Shown here: positions 62,090 through 64,000 of the stretch, one piece after another
Numbering within the stretch: position 1 is the first letter of the stretch
How the letters are laid out: each line of letters begins with the position of its first letter
Assembly (NCBI GenBank): GCA_012103375.1
Contig: WLWX01000001.1
Location: forward strand, 1,168,501 to 1,232,500
Direction of reading: 5' to 3'
Origin: Paracoccaceae bacterium
GTDB taxonomy: Bacteria; Pseudomonadota; Alphaproteobacteria; Rhodobacterales; Rhodobacteraceae
DNA: 64,000 bases
Made by a program: the position numbers and the translations under genes
Notes under the pieces: generated by a model
Databases searched by the model: none
Told to the model about the DNA's origin: nothing
The model's input: the letters and a program-made list of their open reading frames with translations, nothing else

Positions 62090-63363
62090 TGGGTCGCCTC
62101 CTCACGATAGGTCGGGTCGACGCGCACGCCTGCGACGACGAATTCCTGCCCGACGACGATGACATTCGCAGCCTCAGGCAGGCCCTGAACCCAGATGCCA
62201 TCGGGCGTGTCGCGCAAGACGCTGACCGGCGCAAAGGTGACGAGGTCGTCTTCGCCGACAAGGCGCACACCCAGCGCGCCTTCATTGTCCAAAGTCAGCG
62301 CCGACTGGGGCAGAAAATGTGCGTTCGCGCCGTCGGACCCGATGGCGATTTCCACGGTTTGCCCGTCGCGGATCAACAGATCGTCATTGGCCACCAGAAC
62401 CTCGACCCGGAAGGTGCGGGTGGTCGGGTCGGCGCTGCGCGACAGGAACGTCACTTCGCCGCGTACGTCGCGGCCTGTCGCCAGTCGCGCGCCGGCGATG
62501 GCACCCACGGTGACCTTATCCACATCGGTTTCCGGCACGAACCCGACCAGCTTGATCGGATCCAGACGGATGACCGTTGCACACAGCCCACCGGGTTGCA
62601 GCAGGCTGCCAACCTCGGCCCCGTCGGATTCCAGCAAACCGCCGAAGGGCGCGCGGATGATCAGCTTGCCGATCTCGTTCTTTGCTGCTGCAACACCGGC
62701 CTGCGCCGACTGGATGCCAGCTTCGGCCGCGTCGATGCCAGAGCGTGCGGCTTCGACCCCGGCACGCGCCGATTCAACCCCGGCCCCGGTCGCGGCGACC
62801 CGCGTGTCCGAGGCGAACCCGCCTTCGGACAGACGGGTGGCGGCGTTGTCGTTGATCTCGGCCTCTTTCAGGCGGGCGGTGGCCTCGGCGACGCGGGCGC
62901 GGGCTTCGGGCAGGCGGCTTTGGGCCTCTTGCAGGTGGGCCGTGGCCTCGGCCAGTGCAATTTGGCGGGTGCCGGGGTCAAGGCGGCAGACCTCATCCCC
63001 CTGGGCAACCAACGCGCCTTTGCGCAGCGGATCGGATATGATCGTGCCCGAGGTTTCGGCCCGCAGATCGACCTGGCGCGCCGCTTCGGTGCGCCCGCGC
63101 ACCAGAACCGCGCTGTCGACATGACGGGCCAGCGATTTCATCGCGACAACGGAAACGCCCGGATCTGCGGCGGCGGTTTCAATTGCATCGCCGGTGTCCG
63201 CGTCGGAAACTGGTTCCTGGGCAATTCCATCCGACACGGCTGCACCCAATGCGCCGGCATCCGTATCTCCGCGGGCATAGGACAACAGGGCCGAACGTTC
63301 GAACACCAGCAGGTACAGGGCGGCGGCTACGACAATCGCGGTCAGGATCGGAAACAGGCGCAT
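62086..63363 (-). CDS. Efflux RND transporter periplasmic adaptor subunit
   Basis: The product is a 425-residue membrane fusion protein. The N-terminal membrane anchor is LFPILTAIVVAAALYLLVFE. The lipoyl and hairpin domains include VDLRAETSGTIISDPLRKGA, then an Ala-rich coiled coil at about residues 130-230 with repeated AGVEAARSGIDAAEAGI-like units, and KLIIRAPFGGLLESDGAEV. It links the RND permease to an outer membrane channel, which is not encoded here. First gene of the pair; its promoter lies in 63364-63573. Confidence 0.92.
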   Translation of the reverse strand: MRLFPILTAIVVAAALYLLVFERSALLSYARGDTDAGALGAAVSDGIAQEPVSDADTGDAIETAAADPGVSVVAMKSLARHVDSAVLVRGRTEAARQVDLRAETSGTIISDPLRKGALVAQGDEVCRLDPGTRQIALAEATAHLQEAQSRLPEARARVAEATARLKEAEINDNAATRLSEGGFASDTRVAATGAGVESARAGVEAARSGIDAAEAGIQSAQAGVAAAKNEIGKLIIRAPFGGLLESDGAEVGSLLQPGGLCATVIRLDPIKLVGFVPETDVDKVTVGAIAGARLATGRDVRGEVTFLSRSADPTTRTFRVEVLVANDDLLIRDGQTVEIAIGSDGANAHFLPQSALTLDNEGALGVRLVGEDDLVTFAPVSVLRDTPDGIWVQGLPEAANVIVVGQEFVVAGVRVDPTYREEATQ

Positions 63364-63573
63364 GGCGGCCTCGGTATCTATTTCAGGGTCAGTAACCGGT
63401 GCGAAACCGGCGCATTCTGGTAGTATGTGGGGCGGCAGGGTCCGCTGGTAAAGTCTATCTGAACCGTTTAGTTCAGTCTGCCGGGCGCGACAACTGTGAA
63501 TGGCGCTTAAGGCCAGCGTCCAATATCGCGCACTTGGCAGTTGATCCCGTAGCGTCTAAGAGATGCGCAAGCC

Positions 63574-63791
63574 GATTGTGTTGAAAAACTCCGTTTTAGG
63601 GCCTGAACGATGATTTTTCTTTCCATGCAGCCCGATCCTAAATTTTTGGCGCGGGGGTCGGCCCAAATCGCCTACATGCGCTCACGCGCAGCCATGCGCT
63701 GTCTCGTGGTCAAAGCTTTCCGACTATTTCGCTTCATAGGTTTTCGCAAGAAATCCGCGACGCTCTGATTTCGGAGTTTTTCAACACAATC
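63574..63791. mobile_element. MITE-like element with perfect 20 bp terminal inverted repeats and 4 bp duplication
   Basis: GATTGTGTTGAAAAACTCCG at 63574-63593 is exactly complementary to 63772-63791. AGCC flanks both sides (63570-63573 and 63792-63795), a probable target duplication. The 178 bp interior holds only a 52-codon frame (63610-63768, MIFLSMQPDPKFLARGSAQI...) with no recognisable domain, so the element is non-autonomous. GTTGAAAAACTC-type ends occur on several alphaproteobacterial insertion sequences; the parent family cannot be named from the sequence alone. Confidence 0.82.
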
Positions 63792-63826
63792 AGCCCAAAC
63801 CGGGTCTTCGACATAGCAGGAAAAAC

Positions 63827-64000
63827 ATGAGCAATACCGACAGTTTCATCGACGAAGTCAGTGAAGAAGTCCGCCGCGAACAGCTGTGGCGTCTGGTGCG
63901 CCGCTGGGGCTGGCTGCCGATCCTGCTGGTCGTGCTGCTGGTGGGCGGGGCCACTTATAACGAGATCCGCAAATCCAATGAACGGGCCGCAGCCGAAGCG
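63827..64000 (+). CDS. YfgM-type tetratricopeptide membrane protein (partial, cut by window edge)
   Basis: Only the first 58 codons are visible. The start MSNTDSFIDEVSEEVRREQL and the single membrane helix WLPILLVVLLVGGATYNEIR are typical of the YfgM / TPR_21 family, which assists periplasmic chaperones near the Sec translocon and usually precedes bamB and der. The TPR part lies outside the window. The MITE-like element ends 35 bp upstream, so it sits where the promoter should be. Confidence 0.8.
   Translation, partial: MSNTDSFIDEVSEEVRREQLWRLVRRWGWLPILLVVLLVGGATYNEIRKSNERAAAEA

Noticed and set aside
63610-63768. 52-codon ORF inside the right-hand MITE-like element
   Set aside because: No domain or ribosome binding site of note; too short for a transposase. 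Kept only as a note in the element entry.
1-64000. tRNA or rRNA genes
   Set aside because: Scanning intergenic stretches for T-loop and acceptor patterns gave nothing convincing; a dedicated tRNA search would be the decisive check.

Overview
The window reads as chromosomal DNA of a Rhodobacteraceae (roseobacter-type) alphaproteobacterium. The evidence is the high GC content, the soxBDAG sarcosine oxidase operon, the yajC-secD-secF / Mth938-like / ccmABCDG neighbourhood, a 'component of SufBCD complex' type membrane protein, and short GC-rich intergenic repeats of the kind common in that family. This assignment comes from gene content and order; no database search was possible.

Layout. 1-8453 (minus strand) is a ureide and carbamoyl catabolic cluster: carbamate kinase (cut by the window edge), FdrA, a DUF1116 protein, a 58-residue stand-alone FdrA-type domain, a PucG-like aminotransferase, an allantoate amidohydrolase, a quinone oxidoreductase and a second M20 amidohydrolase. 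A hyuA-hyuB pair (8596-12407) diverges from it. 12560-15064 holds serS and a membrane pentapeptide-repeat protein. 15236-19346 is yajC-secD-secF-TauE/SafE-Mth938. 19358-22072 is ccmABCDG on the minus strand, including a ccmD of only 47 codons. 22178-23307 holds a small LuxR-type regulator, a SnoaL-like protein and a DUF1801 protein. 23305-24547 is a nested mobile region: a 184 bp MITE-like element abutting an IS630-type insertion sequence. 24545-34053 holds a ligase-associated DEXH helicase (frameshifted), a penicillin acylase family protein, a beta-hydroxyacid dehydrogenase and mfd (two compensating frameshifts). 34332-39747 holds a SufBCD-associated-type membrane protein, hemB, a glycosyltransferase, a YSC84 lipoprotein, a DUF1289 protein, ruvX and ccmI. 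39967-47351 is the sarcosine oxidase operon, interrupted between soxB and soxD by about 2.3 kb carrying a membrane protein and a glycosyltransferase. 47384-52658 holds a small secreted protein, sodB, a Tat-type phosphoesterase, rarD, a LOG protein and a LysM protein. 52795-63363 is a transport and regulator block: ArsR with an Atm1-type ABC exporter, an MBL protein, a Bcr/CflA pump, HxlR with a small membrane protein, and an RND pump with its adaptor. A second MITE-like element (63574-63791) precedes a YfgM-type gene cut by the right edge.

How the genes work together. The left cluster forms a plausible energy-yielding purine-ureide route: allantoate to ureidoglycine (AllC), transamination with glyoxylate to oxalurate (PucG-like), phosphorolysis to oxamate and carbamoyl phosphate (FdrA plus DUF1116), then ATP from carbamate kinase. 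The genes overlap by 1-4 bases and so are probably co-translated. The centre is housekeeping: protein export, cytochrome c maturation, haem synthesis and repair.

The most unusual features are these: the nested MITE/IS pair sharing one TA target at the shared stop codons of two convergent genes; the foreign-looking insertion inside sox; homopolymer frameshifts in two repair genes; a perfect 19 bp hairpin inside the pentapeptide gene; paired operator-like palindromes at hxlR; and several dispersed intergenic hairpin repeats. I saw no CRISPR array, rRNA or tRNA.
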